In this document: positions 43,618-52,204 of the stretch, piece by piece | Layout: each line of letters begins with the position of its first letter | How positions within the stretch are numbered: position 1 is the first letter of the stretch | Assembly (NCBI RefSeq): GCF_004912155.1 | Contig: NZ_STGX01000018.1 | Span: 17,727-81,726, forward strand | Length of the DNA stretch: 64,000 bases | Direction of reading: 5' to 3' | From: Glycomyces paridis | GTDB lineage: Bacteria > Actinomycetota > Actinomycetes > Mycobacteriales > Micromonosporaceae | Program-made: the position numbers and the translations under genes | The notes under the pieces: generated by a model | Database searches by the model: none | What the model saw: the letters and a program-made list of their open reading frames with translations, nothing else | What the model was told of the DNA's origin: nothing

Positions 43618-44622
43618 CTAAGAGAAGACTGAGACCAGCGTGATGACCGCGGCAACGATCGCGACTATAGCCCCGATCAGCACTTGCGCACTCCCGATCA
43701 CCTCGGAGAGGACCTTGAGGCGTTTCCGAAAGTCGAAGGTGGTGGCCGAAATCAGTTCTGGCCGTATCCGGTCGTCGCTCCCGCACACTTCGGCACTGGT
43801 GAACAACCGCCGCAACGCGCCCTGGTCCGAAGGAGAGATGAGCACCGCTGCGGCGTCCAGGGCCACCTGCTTGGCTTCTTCTGGGTAGTCGGTCTTGAGA
43901 ACTGAACCGCCCCGTCGGTGGCGGTCGAGCGCTCTCGCCGCGGCGATGAGGCCCTGGGCAGCCGGTTCCGAAGCTCGGTCAGACCTGATCCAGACCTTGA
44001 GCATGTTCAGATATGCGGCCAACCTCAGGTCACCGGGAAGCGTCGTGCGAAAACGAATGACCGTGGCGAAAGTGCGCTTACTCTCGTCGCCTTCGAGACG
44101 AGAACCGAACATGAACTCGATCTCATTCAGCGCCTTGCCGACCGACCACCTGAGCCGATCCGCGGCCACACGATCCCCACGCGGCAACTCGCGAACATTC
44201 CCACCGAGGGAGTCGATCCGCGGCAGTGTCAGGGCCCGGCCGACGATCTTTGCGGCTTTGGCCTTGCCCCCGATGATGAAGAGCCATGTGAGCAGCGCGA
44301 AGAGACCGCCGACGCCGGTCGCGGTCCAGAGCCACGGTGACGACGTGGTGGAGGTGGTGTGCCTCCCTGCCATGACGAGTACGACCGCGAACGGAACCAG
44401 GACCAGAACAAGCGCTGCAATCGATGTAAGAACGCGAACCAGGTGAGCACTGACGACCGCAAGGGCAGGGGCTCGCTTCGGAGACCTGCTATCGGCTTCG
44501 GGAAGGATTCGTGCAGCAGCAAACACTGTCCCAAGGCCTACAGTGAATTCAGCCCCGAGAAGGAAAGTCACGACGAGGAACTGAGCGAGCACTCCGTCAA
44601 GGATGAGTCCTGCGTCGAACAA
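43618..44622 (-). CDS. Membrane protein of unknown function
   Basis: A 334-residue protein with three N-terminal membrane helices (about 8-37, 54-84, 97-118), a soluble stretch of about 190 residues, and a C-terminal helix (308-333). It starts at TTG 44622, 7 nt after AAAGGA. No family recognised. Membrane proteins with such layout occur as effectors in abortive-infection systems, but that is only a possibility here. It lies 144 bp upstream of the nucleotidyltransferase-like gene on the same strand. Confidence 0.6.
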   Translation of the reverse strand: MFDAGLILDGVLAQFLVVTFLLGAEFTVGLGTVFAAARILPEADSRSPKRAPALAVVSAHLVRVLTSIAALVLVLVPFAVVLVMAGRHTTSTTSSPWLWTATGVGGLFALLTWLFIIGGKAKAAKIVGRALTLPRIDSLGGNVRELPRGDRVAADRLRWSVGKALNEIEFMFGSRLEGDESKRTFATVIRFRTTLPGDLRLAAYLNMLKVWIRSDRASEPAAQGLIAAARALDRHRRGGSVLKTDYPEEAKQVALDAAAVLISPSDQGALRRLFTSAEVCGSDDRIRPELISATTFDFRKRLKVLSEVIGSAQVLIGAIVAIVAAVITLVSVFS

Positions 44623-44679
44623 CGTTCGTTCCTTTCAGCAACGACGACATGGCCCTGAACCGTGTCAGGCTCCCCGCAA

Positions 44680-44772
44680 TCACGCGGGGATGGGGTTGGC
44701 CGCCATCGGGAATCCTCCAGGGGTGAGGAATGAAGAGAATACAGATCGTAGCAATCCGATGACGATGCGCAA
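44680..44772 (-). repeat. Relic copy of the AIPR promoter and start
   Basis: On the minus strand TTGCGC (44767-44772), a 16-bp spacer and TACGAT (44745-44750) are followed after 38 bp by CTGGAGGATTCCCG and an ATG at 44706. The frame reads MAANPIPA then stop, against MAVNQI at the intact AIPR start at 33,662. The block is about 70 percent alike to 33,650-33,740. A 7-bp hairpin TCCCCGC/GCGGGGA overlaps the stop. Confidence 0.6.
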
Positions 44773-45170
44773 TCTCCCGAGGAGCATGCCGCCAGTCATC
44801 CGAACGGCCTAACCGAGGACGCATCCACCATCGCCGCACTCAGCCATCTCAGATCGACGAAGGCGCACTGGAGTTGCAATAGCGTCTTTGGCGTCTTCGA
44901 GTTTCTCCCGGCGAGCAATGTCCGATTCATCTGAAAAATATCATGCACCCGTCAGTGACTGTCAGCTTTCCGACACCGAGCGGTTGTTCCTGTGCGAAGA
45001 GATCCGTGGTATTCAACATAGGTTGTCCCATCGACGGCCTGACTGATGACAAATCTCGGGGCCGAGTCCCAACACCTATCACAGTGCTTTCTGGGTGACA
45101 GAGCTGCGATTTCATGTCCGGCGACATGAACTCGCGAGTCATACCAACGGGTGAATCCGAAATTCGCAAC
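44773..45170. other. Intergenic stretch without a recognisable gene
   Basis: Between the relic AIPR promoter and the promoter of the six-gene cassette no frame has coding-like codon use or a ribosome site. It is richer in A/T than the flanking genes. No repeats or strong hairpins were seen. Confidence 0.5.
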
Positions 45171-45199
45171 TTGACACGGACCGATCAGTTTGAAATTCT
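45171..45199 (+). promoter_or_regulatory. Putative promoter of the six-gene vWA-kinase cassette
   Basis: A consensus TTGACA (45171-45176) is followed after 17 bp by AATTCT (45194-45199), a moderate -10. Transcription would start near 45,206, 49 nt before the first ATG. No other promoter-like sequence is obvious within the cassette. Confidence 0.45.
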
Positions 45200-45254
45200 G
45201 TACGGCTGCCCTCTCGGTCAGCAATCCGAATGCACCGGAAGGCAATTCCACGAC

Positions 45255-45935
45255 ATGACCGATAGACCAGACCCCCGTAGGCTCCGGGTCGCCACGAGTC
45301 GACGCGCTCCTCGTCCGCTCCCGGTGATCGTGCTTGCCGACGTCAGCGGCAGCATGCTCCCCAATCAGCTCGAGGACAAGATCGGCGTCCTCAACCGCTG
45401 CATCGCGTCGATGTTCACCGCCTTCGCGCAGATGGACTCGGTGCAAGGCCAGGTTCACGTCGGCGCAATCGCCTTCGGCAGAGCCGAAGCGCGCCTGCAC
45501 CTACCGGTAGGACCGGCCGCTGAGGCGGTTTGGCCTGCGATGGAGGCCGGGGGCGGGACACCGATGGGCGCCGCATTCGACCTCGCGCGGGAGATCCTGG
45601 ACGACCCTGAAGCGGTGTCCGGGCGTGCGTTCGAGCCCGCGCTGATACTCGTCTCCGACGGAGTGCCGACCGACGACTGGGAACCTGCGCTGAACGAGTT
45701 GCTCGGCCATCGGCTCGGCGGCAAGGCGATGCGCATCTCCGTGGGCATCGGCACCGACCGCACACCCGACGCCGAAGAGGTGCTCGCACAGTTCAGCGGG
45801 CCCGAATACGGGGTGCTGCGGGCCGATCAGGCCTCCGAGCTCCCCGAACTGTTCCGCTGGATCACCGACACCGTCACCAGCACCTTCCGCCCTGGCCTCG
45901 CGGCGCCGAATCTCGAGGACTTCGACCGCGCATGA
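45255..45935 (+). CDS. von Willebrand factor A domain protein, TerY-like
   Basis: A 226-residue vWA protein with a complete metal-ion-dependent adhesion site: DVSGS (29-33), the conserved Thr in GGGTPMG, and SDG in LVSDGVPTDDW. It resembles TerY-type cytoplasmic vWA proteins that form complexes with a kinase and phosphatase. ATG 45255 follows GGAAGG at 12 nt. Its stop overlaps the kinase start (ATGA). It probably scaffolds or senses within the six-gene cassette. Confidence 0.85.
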   Translation: MTDRPDPRRLRVATSRRAPRPLPVIVLADVSGSMLPNQLEDKIGVLNRCIASMFTAFAQMDSVQGQVHVGAIAFGRAEARLHLPVGPAAEAVWPAMEAGGGTPMGAAFDLAREILDDPEAVSGRAFEPALILVSDGVPTDDWEPALNELLGHRLGGKAMRISVGIGTDRTPDAEEVLAQFSGPEYGVLRADQASELPELFRWITDTVTSTFRPGLAAPNLEDFDRA

Positions 45936-47359
45936 TCACCGCCCACGGCCGTGCCCGTCGCAACCCACCGCTCTCGGCTCCGCAGGGGCCCACGACCGTC
46001 GCCGACAGCGACGGACACCCGCTCGAACTGGAGGACCGGCCCATCGGCAGCGGGGGCCAGGGATCCGTATACCGCGTGAGACAGAGCCGGTTCGCGGTCA
46101 AGCTCATTCACCAGCGGGAGGAGACCGAGGGGCTCGGAGACACGCTCGCCGAACGACTCGACCGGCTTCGCTGGCTCCCGATGGAAGGCCTGCCGATCGC
46201 ACGACCGATCAGGTCGCTCGCACCGCCCCACCTGGGCTACACGATGGATCTGCTCGACGACATGGCATCCATGGAGCCTCTCTGCGAGGCGCCCGAAGGA
46301 GACCTCGTCGAGTGGTACCTGTCGGGAGGCGGCCTCGAACGACGGCTGCGGCTGCTGGCCCGACTGGCCGACGTCCTCGCGGTACTGCACGGCCGTGGCA
46401 TGGTCTACAGCGACCTGTCGCCTCGAAACGTCCTGGTCTCGGCATCGCAGCAGCACCATCAGGTATGGCTCATCGATCCGGACAACATCGCCGTGGAGAG
46501 CTCGGCGCTGGGACGAGCGATCGGCACGCCGCGGTACATGGCCCCCGAGCTGTACGACGGCCGCAGCGGCAATTCGCAGTTCAGCGACGTCTTCTCATTG
46601 GCGGTCCTGGTCCACCAGGCTCTCCGCGCGGACCATCCGCTCATCGGAGACCTCGCCGACCTCTCCGTCGAGAACGAGCGGCGGGCCCTGTGCGGCGAGC
46701 TGCCGTGGACGGGTCACAGCGGTGACGACCGCAATCGCTCGGAATGCGGCATCCCGGAGGACCTGGTCCTGATCGCCAGAATCAGGAGGCTCCTACGGGA
46801 CGCGTTCGAAGCCGGCCTCAACGAACCGTTGAAGCGCCCGACGGCCAGAGCCTGGGCGAACGCGCTGTACGCCGCGGCGGACCTGACCTTGACGTGCGGG
46901 CGTTCCGGTTGCCGAGGCTCCTACTACATGCTCCGCAACCGATGTCCCTACTGCGACGCAGCGCGACCGGATTTCGCCCTGGCCATGGTCCGCACGCACC
47001 TCCCCGCCAACCGCGGCCCGCAAGGACGCGAGCCGGGTCGCGTCGACTCGCAGGAAGGCATCGTGCTGCTGAAAGACCAGCCTGTGAACGCCACGCAGCG
47101 CCATACGCAGTTGATCACTGCATCAGCGGAGGCACCGGCGGCCCGACTGCGCTGGGACGGTGACGACACGGTACACATCGAGAACCTCGGTCACGTGCCC
47201 CTTCGCCGAGTGCCGCCCTCCGGTGGCGCCGGGCGGCGCCTCATGCCCCGCTCCAACGCGACCGAACGGATCAGCTCGGAGTGGCGTCTGCATTTCGGCG
47301 AGGACGATCAGGTCCACCGAATGCTGTCCTTCCATAAGTACAAGGCCGAGAGGGCGTGA
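45932..47359 (+). CDS. Ser/Thr protein kinase with zinc ribbon
   Basis: A 475-residue cytoplasmic kinase. The glycine loop GSGGQGSVY (39-47), Lys57 in AVK, catalytic YSDLSPRN (Asp161) and metal-binding DPD in place of DFG (Asp182) are seen; key catalytic residues are kept. A zinc ribbon (CGRSGC then CPYC, from Cys322) and a C-terminal beta-rich domain of about 130 residues follow. Kinases with this tail occur in TerY-phosphorylation modules. Coupled to the vWA gene by ATGA and followed by the helicase gene 6 bp on. Confidence 0.85.
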   Translation: MITAHGRARRNPPLSAPQGPTTVADSDGHPLELEDRPIGSGGQGSVYRVRQSRFAVKLIHQREETEGLGDTLAERLDRLRWLPMEGLPIARPIRSLAPPHLGYTMDLLDDMASMEPLCEAPEGDLVEWYLSGGGLERRLRLLARLADVLAVLHGRGMVYSDLSPRNVLVSASQQHHQVWLIDPDNIAVESSALGRAIGTPRYMAPELYDGRSGNSQFSDVFSLAVLVHQALRADHPLIGDLADLSVENERRALCGELPWTGHSGDDRNRSECGIPEDLVLIARIRRLLRDAFEAGLNEPLKRPTARAWANALYAAADLTLTCGRSGCRGSYYMLRNRCPYCDAARPDFALAMVRTHLPANRGPQGREPGRVDSQEGIVLLKDQPVNATQRHTQLITASAEAPAARLRWDGDDTVHIENLGHVPLRRVPPSGGAGRRLMPRSNATERISSEWRLHFGEDDQVHRMLSFHKYKAERA

Positions 47360-47365
47360 ACGGAC

Positions 47366-50300
47366 TTGCACGCGAACGAACTCGGCTTCGCGAGCCTGGA
47401 ACTGCTGCAGCTCAGGCTCCGACAGCCCCCGCCGACCTGGTTCAGCACGAACACCGCAGAAGTAGTACTCCGCCATAGTCCGCTCCCCGGGGACCGCCGA
47501 CTGCGCGTCCACAGCCAGGACCTCACGCACTCGGTCGACGCAGAAGTCGACGCCGCGGACGTCAGGCTGCTTCGGCGAGTACTGGACGCGAAGGAGAACG
47601 CGGTCTCCTGGCCCGCGGAGGTCGAAGGAACCACCGCCTTCGTCCACACCCACTTGTTCGAGGGCGCAGCGATGCCGGACGAGCCGGTGCCCATCGGTGT
47701 CGGGGACACCGTCATCGACCGGATCTGCGACATCGAGGGCGTCCCGAAGCTCTCCTTCCGTGAAGCGCGGGACTGGCTGACCAAGACGTTCACCCTCCCC
47801 GCCACGGGGGGCTCGGACCGGATCCGATTCGTGCTCAGCAGCTCCCCCTCGGAGTACGGCACCACGGTGCACCGCGGCTTCTCCCTGCTCGGACAACGAT
47901 GGGCGGCCGATGTCGCATGGAGGGACGACCGGTACCAGGTCGTGCGGCTCCTCGAAGTGAGCCATCGACGCAACGCGAAGCCGAAACTGGGACACGCCCG
48001 CCTGCGATTCGTAGACGCGAGCACCCAGGCCGAATCCTCCGAATCGCTGCGGGCGGCCCTCACCGGGCTGCTCGAGGACGGGAGGTCGTACATCCAGCTG
48101 TGGCACGCATACGACCAGCTCGAACGCGAGGTCCGCATCGCCGAAGCGGAGGAGCTCGGCTTGGCGAGATACGACACCTGGAAGCCCAACGCCGACGGAA
48201 GCTGGTCTTTCTCCCTCGTACGCGGCAGTGAATCCGAGCGATTCATGCGCAGCCTCAGGAGAATGGAGACCGAGTCCATCGAGATCGAAGCGGCCGAGGA
48301 CGGCCCCCCGGAACTCGCGGGCGGCGGCAGCGCCGGCCGCACGGTCCGCGGCACCGTCTGCCGCCCGTGGCCCTCGGGATGGACCGTCAATCTGGCGCCG
48401 CCGAAGAGAAGCGACCACCGTCGAGGCGATCCGCCCCTCAGCGGCGTGCTCTTCCTCGCCCTCACCGGCAGCCGGATCAGCCAAGAGCGGCGCGCGACCG
48501 CACGGGAGCGGATCTGGTCCGGTACGGCGGAGATGCCCTACCTGGCCAGGCTCATCGAGGGCCTCGACCTGCCGCCGACCACTCCACGCTCGCTGTCGCC
48601 CTATGCACGCGTGCTGAAACGTGTGATCCGGGAGAGCTTCGGCGGCGGGACTCCGACCGAATCGCAGGAGGAAGCGCTGAAAATCGCCTTGCGGACTCCG
48701 GATATCGTGGTCGTCCAAGGCCCACCGGGTACCGGGAAGACCCAGTTCATCACCGCGCTCCTGCGATGTCTGGACGCCGTCGGCGAGTCCGCCCGAGGCT
48801 TCAACCGGACGCTCGTAACGAGTTTCCAGCACGATGCCGTCGACAACGTCGTGCGCAAGGCGCGCAACAAAGGACTGCCTCCCGCCCGAATCGACTCCGA
48901 CGAGAAGAAGGTCAGGCAGAGCGCACGACTGCTGCGCGACGACATCGCGGGCCGAGTCGCGCAACAGACCGAAATGCTGCCGGAGGTCGAACGGCTCCGG
49001 CAACTGTCGGAGCTCCAATCACTTGTAGAGAGCTACGACCAGGCGCCCACCACCCCAGGTGATCTCGAGGAACTGCTCGACCGCGCGCAACGACTGGCCG
49101 GCGGCGCGCTCGACGCACAGCTCAAACAGCGACTGACCAAAGTCAGAACCCAAGCGGCCGTGAGGAACAAGTCGGCTGCAACACTGTTGGCCGCACGGCA
49201 CCGGGCGGCGGTCAGAGCGGCGCGATCACTGCGGACCTCCCTCGGGGCCTTCGCAGATGACGGACCCGACCGCGCACTCCACGCCCTTCCGGAACTCGAA
49301 GAAGCGGGACAGCTGGACGAGGACGAACATACGCTACTCCTGACCGCATCCGAGCGGATTGCGCCGGCAGATCCTCGATTCTTGGAAGCCCTTGCGGCCC
49401 TGCAGCTTCGAATCCTGCGAAGACTGGGGACCGACGACACGTCGGTGCCCGCCGTGCCGGCCCGCGATCCCGACGCCCAAGCACTGCTTCACGACATCCT
49501 CGAGGCCACCCAGAACGCCGTCCAGAGCGGCGCCGAGGGAATCAGCGGTGTCCTCGCGACATACCTCGACGACCTCAGCAGCGACCTCGCACTCATCCAG
49601 GGAACCCTGCAAAGCTACAACTCGGTCCTGGCCTCGACGGTCCAGCAAGCCGATTCTCGTGCAATGCACCTGGTCGTCGAGGCCCCGGTGCCCGTGTTCG
49701 GCTCCGTGGTCGTCGACGAGGCGGCGCGGGCGAACCCGCTCGACCTGATGATCCCGCTCTCCTGCGCGAAAGACCGCATCATCCTGGTCGGAGACCACAA
49801 GCAGCTCCCGCACGTCCTGGAGCAGAAGCTGGAACGCGAGCTCGAACGGACCGGGAAGGTGGCCGACACCGCGCTCCTTCGCACCAGTCTCTTCCAACGA
49901 TGGTTCGACATGTTCCAAGGCAAGGCCGCCCAGGAGCGGAGAATCACCCTCGACGAGCAGTTCCGAATGCATCCGACGCTCGGGGCCTTCGTCAGCCGGG
50001 TGTTCTACGAACCGGAGTCGACATTGCGGTCGCACGATTCGACCCGTGCGCTCACACACGGCTTCGACGCCTACCGGGGGAAGGTCGCAGGCTGGATCGA
50101 CGTCCCGAACGACGGCTCTGAGACCAAGCACAAGCACAGCTTCATGCGTCCGAGGGAAGCGCGTCGCGTCGTCCAGGAACTGAAGGCGCTGGCAGAGGAG
50201 GACGTCGAGCGCAAGATGAGCTTCGGCATCATCTCGTTCTACAAGTCCCAGGTAGCGGAAATTCAGAAGGCCCTGCTCGCTGCGCAGCTCCTGGTACCCC

Positions 50301-50692
50301 ACGATGACGAGGACGAGATCAGACCAGTGCCGTCCATGCAATGGACCGATGAGAAGCGGCCGCGGCCCCGACTCAAGGTCGGCACCATCGATGCGTTCCA
50401 AGGCATGGAGTTCGACGTCGTCCTGCTGTCGGTCACCCGCTCCGGAATCCCGGACGACGCGATCGACGACCCGCTGGGGAAGCGCCGTTACGGGCACCTG
50501 ACCAGCGATCAGCGCATGTGCGTCGCGATGAGCCGCCAACGGCGCCTGCTGATCGCGATCGGCGACGCCGAGATGGCAAGCCGTGCGAGCGCCCCCGTCG
50601 ACCCTGCCGATCGGGGCCGATCACTCGTCGAAGGGCTCGTGGCCTTCCGTGAACTGTGCGAGGGACCCGATGGCACCGGCATTCGACACTGA
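47366..50692 (+). CDS. UPF1/DNA2-like SF1 helicase
   Basis: A 1108-residue protein. The N-terminal 400 residues have no recognised domain. The SF1B motor has Walker A GPPGTGKT (Lys458), a long helical insertion (about 500-740), VVDEAARANP (Asp784), GDHKQLPHV, DEQFRMHPT (from Asp863) and GTIDAFQGMEFDVVLLSVTR. UPF1/Dna2-type helicases act on RNA or DNA 5'-3'. TTG 47366 is the only start that keeps the frame after the kinase stop. The end overlaps the next gene by 23 nt. Confidence 0.88.
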   Translation: MHANELGFASLELLQLRLRQPPPTWFSTNTAEVVLRHSPLPGDRRLRVHSQDLTHSVDAEVDAADVRLLRRVLDAKENAVSWPAEVEGTTAFVHTHLFEGAAMPDEPVPIGVGDTVIDRICDIEGVPKLSFREARDWLTKTFTLPATGGSDRIRFVLSSSPSEYGTTVHRGFSLLGQRWAADVAWRDDRYQVVRLLEVSHRRNAKPKLGHARLRFVDASTQAESSESLRAALTGLLEDGRSYIQLWHAYDQLEREVRIAEAEELGLARYDTWKPNADGSWSFSLVRGSESERFMRSLRRMETESIEIEAAEDGPPELAGGGSAGRTVRGTVCRPWPSGWTVNLAPPKRSDHRRGDPPLSGVLFLALTGSRISQERRATARERIWSGTAEMPYLARLIEGLDLPPTTPRSLSPYARVLKRVIRESFGGGTPTESQEEALKIALRTPDIVVVQGPPGTGKTQFITALLRCLDAVGESARGFNRTLVTSFQHDAVDNVVRKARNKGLPPARIDSDEKKVRQSARLLRDDIAGRVAQQTEMLPEVERLRQLSELQSLVESYDQAPTTPGDLEELLDRAQRLAGGALDAQLKQRLTKVRTQAAVRNKSAATLLAARHRAAVRAARSLRTSLGAFADDGPDRALHALPELEEAGQLDEDEHTLLLTASERIAPADPRFLEALAALQLRILRRLGTDDTSVPAVPARDPDAQALLHDILEATQNAVQSGAEGISGVLATYLDDLSSDLALIQGTLQSYNSVLASTVQQADSRAMHLVVEAPVPVFGSVVVDEAARANPLDLMIPLSCAKDRIILVGDHKQLPHVLEQKLERELERTGKVADTALLRTSLFQRWFDMFQGKAAQERRITLDEQFRMHPTLGAFVSRVFYEPESTLRSHDSTRALTHGFDAYRGKVAGWIDVPNDGSETKHKHSFMRPREARRVVQELKALAEEDVERKMSFGIISFYKSQVAEIQKALLAAQLLVPHDDEDEIRPVPSMQWTDEKRPRPRLKVGTIDAFQGMEFDVVLLSVTRSGIPDDAIDDPLGKRRYGHLTSDQRMCVAMSRQRRLLIAIGDAEMASRASAPVDPADRGRSLVEGLVAFRELCEGPDGTGIRH

Positions 50693-52193
50693 CACCCCGG
50701 TCCTTGTCCCCGACCGCATCGACTTCCGCGGCAGGCACCGCTGGGTGCTCTGGCCTGTGTTGCAGTACCGGGTCGTGACGCCGTTGATCCACGACCCCGC
50801 CGTGAACCCGTTCCAGCGGGCGATCCTCGGACTCGCGAGGGCCGGTGTTCGCAAGGTACCTGAGTTCGCCTCGCACCTGGCGCTGGAGCCGGAATTCGCC
50901 CAGCTGGTGCAGGACGAGCTCAGGACGTCGAATTACCTCGACGAGCACGGGGCGGTCACTCGGAAAGGGTTGGAAGCGCTCGACGACGGGTTCCTCGATC
51001 CGCAGCGAGTGGTCGTCACCCACGTATACCAGGATCCCTTCACCGGAGTGCTGTGGCCTGCGGCGGTGCCGTCGCCACTCCTCGTCGGCGCCAGATGGAC
51101 ATCGCGAGAGCGCGCCGAAGTGGAACTTGCCAGCGCCGGCAAATCCAGGCCGATCACACCGATCGTGGTGCCGGTACCGCCGGACACGGCCTTCGAGACG
51201 CCGTCGGCCGACGACATCGTCGAAGCCGTGTCGCTCGGCAGCCAGGCGGCCACCCGCGGAACAGGGGAAGGCAGATGGCATCAGAGGGCACCGCAACGGG
51301 TCGCCACCCGAGTCTCTCTCGTGACCACCGGGCAGCCGGTCTATGTACCGGTCGCGGTTCTGCTGCTGTCGGGCAAGAGCGAAGGCGGGGACGCCGGCGC
51401 CTCGACCTGGCTGGCCTTCAGCCCCTTCAGCGGCAAATCGAGTCAGATGCTGCGGCACCTGATCGTCTCCCGCGGCGACGAGTTCCCTCCACTCCGGCGG
51501 ACGATCGAGCTGTTGATGAACCGACCGCTCGAAGCGTTCTTCGCCGAGTTCGAGAAGCTGAGCGACCAGTTGCAGCATCAGTACGAGGAGCGCTTCGAGC
51601 AGTGGTTCGGGTCCTCGATCCGGGAGCATCGGCGACTTGTGGAACTCCTCACCGTCCTGGACTGGCATTGCCGACTGGCTCGCAGACCCGGACCGCAGTC
51701 GCCGCAGATAGGGATCGCGGCGACGGCCGCCTGGCAGATCCAGGAGCTGCTCCTCCGACAAATGGTCCTCGACCACCCCGCCCGGTACCCCGTGCGTGGG
51801 CAAGAGCATCTCCGGGATTGGCAACAACTGCTCGAAGCCTGCCGAAAACTCAAACTGCACCCCAAGGAATACCAATGCGTCTCCAACAAGGAAAAGCGGC
51901 TCAGGGAGGCGTTGCGGAACCCGCACAAGTCGAATGTTCCAGAGCTTCTTGCGGCCCTCGCCGTCTCCGCCGCCGAGCACGGTCAAGAGCACCCGTTCAG
52001 CGGCCTCGCCGCTCGAAGGCCCAACCTCCTGTCGGACCTGACGGCCGCATCGAAGATTCGCAATAGAGCAGCGCATGGCTCTCAGGACGTGATCCCCATC
52101 GAGCAACTCGAGCTCTCCCGTCGCCTGGCCATCGAGACCACAGCGGCATCCCTGCAAGTGCCTGTGCCGGAAGACGCACTCACCACCGATTGA
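50670..52193 (+). CDS. Protein of unknown function with HEPN-like RNxxxH motif
   Basis: A 507-residue protein. The N-terminal half (FRGRHRWVLWPVLQYRVVTP; beta-rich) is not recognised. The C-terminal 200 residues are helical and end with KIRNRAAHGS, giving the RNxxxH motif (Arg464, Asn465, His469) of HEPN ribonucleases, preceded by helices like those of HEPN folds. If real it would be the RNA-cutting effector of the cassette. The start overlaps the helicase end by 23 nt; the stop is 11 nt before the AAA gene. Confidence 0.7.
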   Translation: MAPAFDTDTPVLVPDRIDFRGRHRWVLWPVLQYRVVTPLIHDPAVNPFQRAILGLARAGVRKVPEFASHLALEPEFAQLVQDELRTSNYLDEHGAVTRKGLEALDDGFLDPQRVVVTHVYQDPFTGVLWPAAVPSPLLVGARWTSRERAEVELASAGKSRPITPIVVPVPPDTAFETPSADDIVEAVSLGSQAATRGTGEGRWHQRAPQRVATRVSLVTTGQPVYVPVAVLLLSGKSEGGDAGASTWLAFSPFSGKSSQMLRHLIVSRGDEFPPLRRTIELLMNRPLEAFFAEFEKLSDQLQHQYEERFEQWFGSSIREHRRLVELLTVLDWHCRLARRPGPQSPQIGIAATAAWQIQELLLRQMVLDHPARYPVRGQEHLRDWQQLLEACRKLKLHPKEYQCVSNKEKRLREALRNPHKSNVPELLAALAVSAAEHGQEHPFSGLAARRPNLLSDLTAASKIRNRAAHGSQDVIPIEQLELSRRLAIETTAASLQVPVPEDALTTD

Positions 52194-52204
52194 AAGGAAG
52201 CCAC

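Noticed and set aside
44680..44706. Eight-residue peptide MAANPIPA as a functional leader
   Set aside because: It aligns with the start of the AIPR gene and is better explained as a truncated relic.
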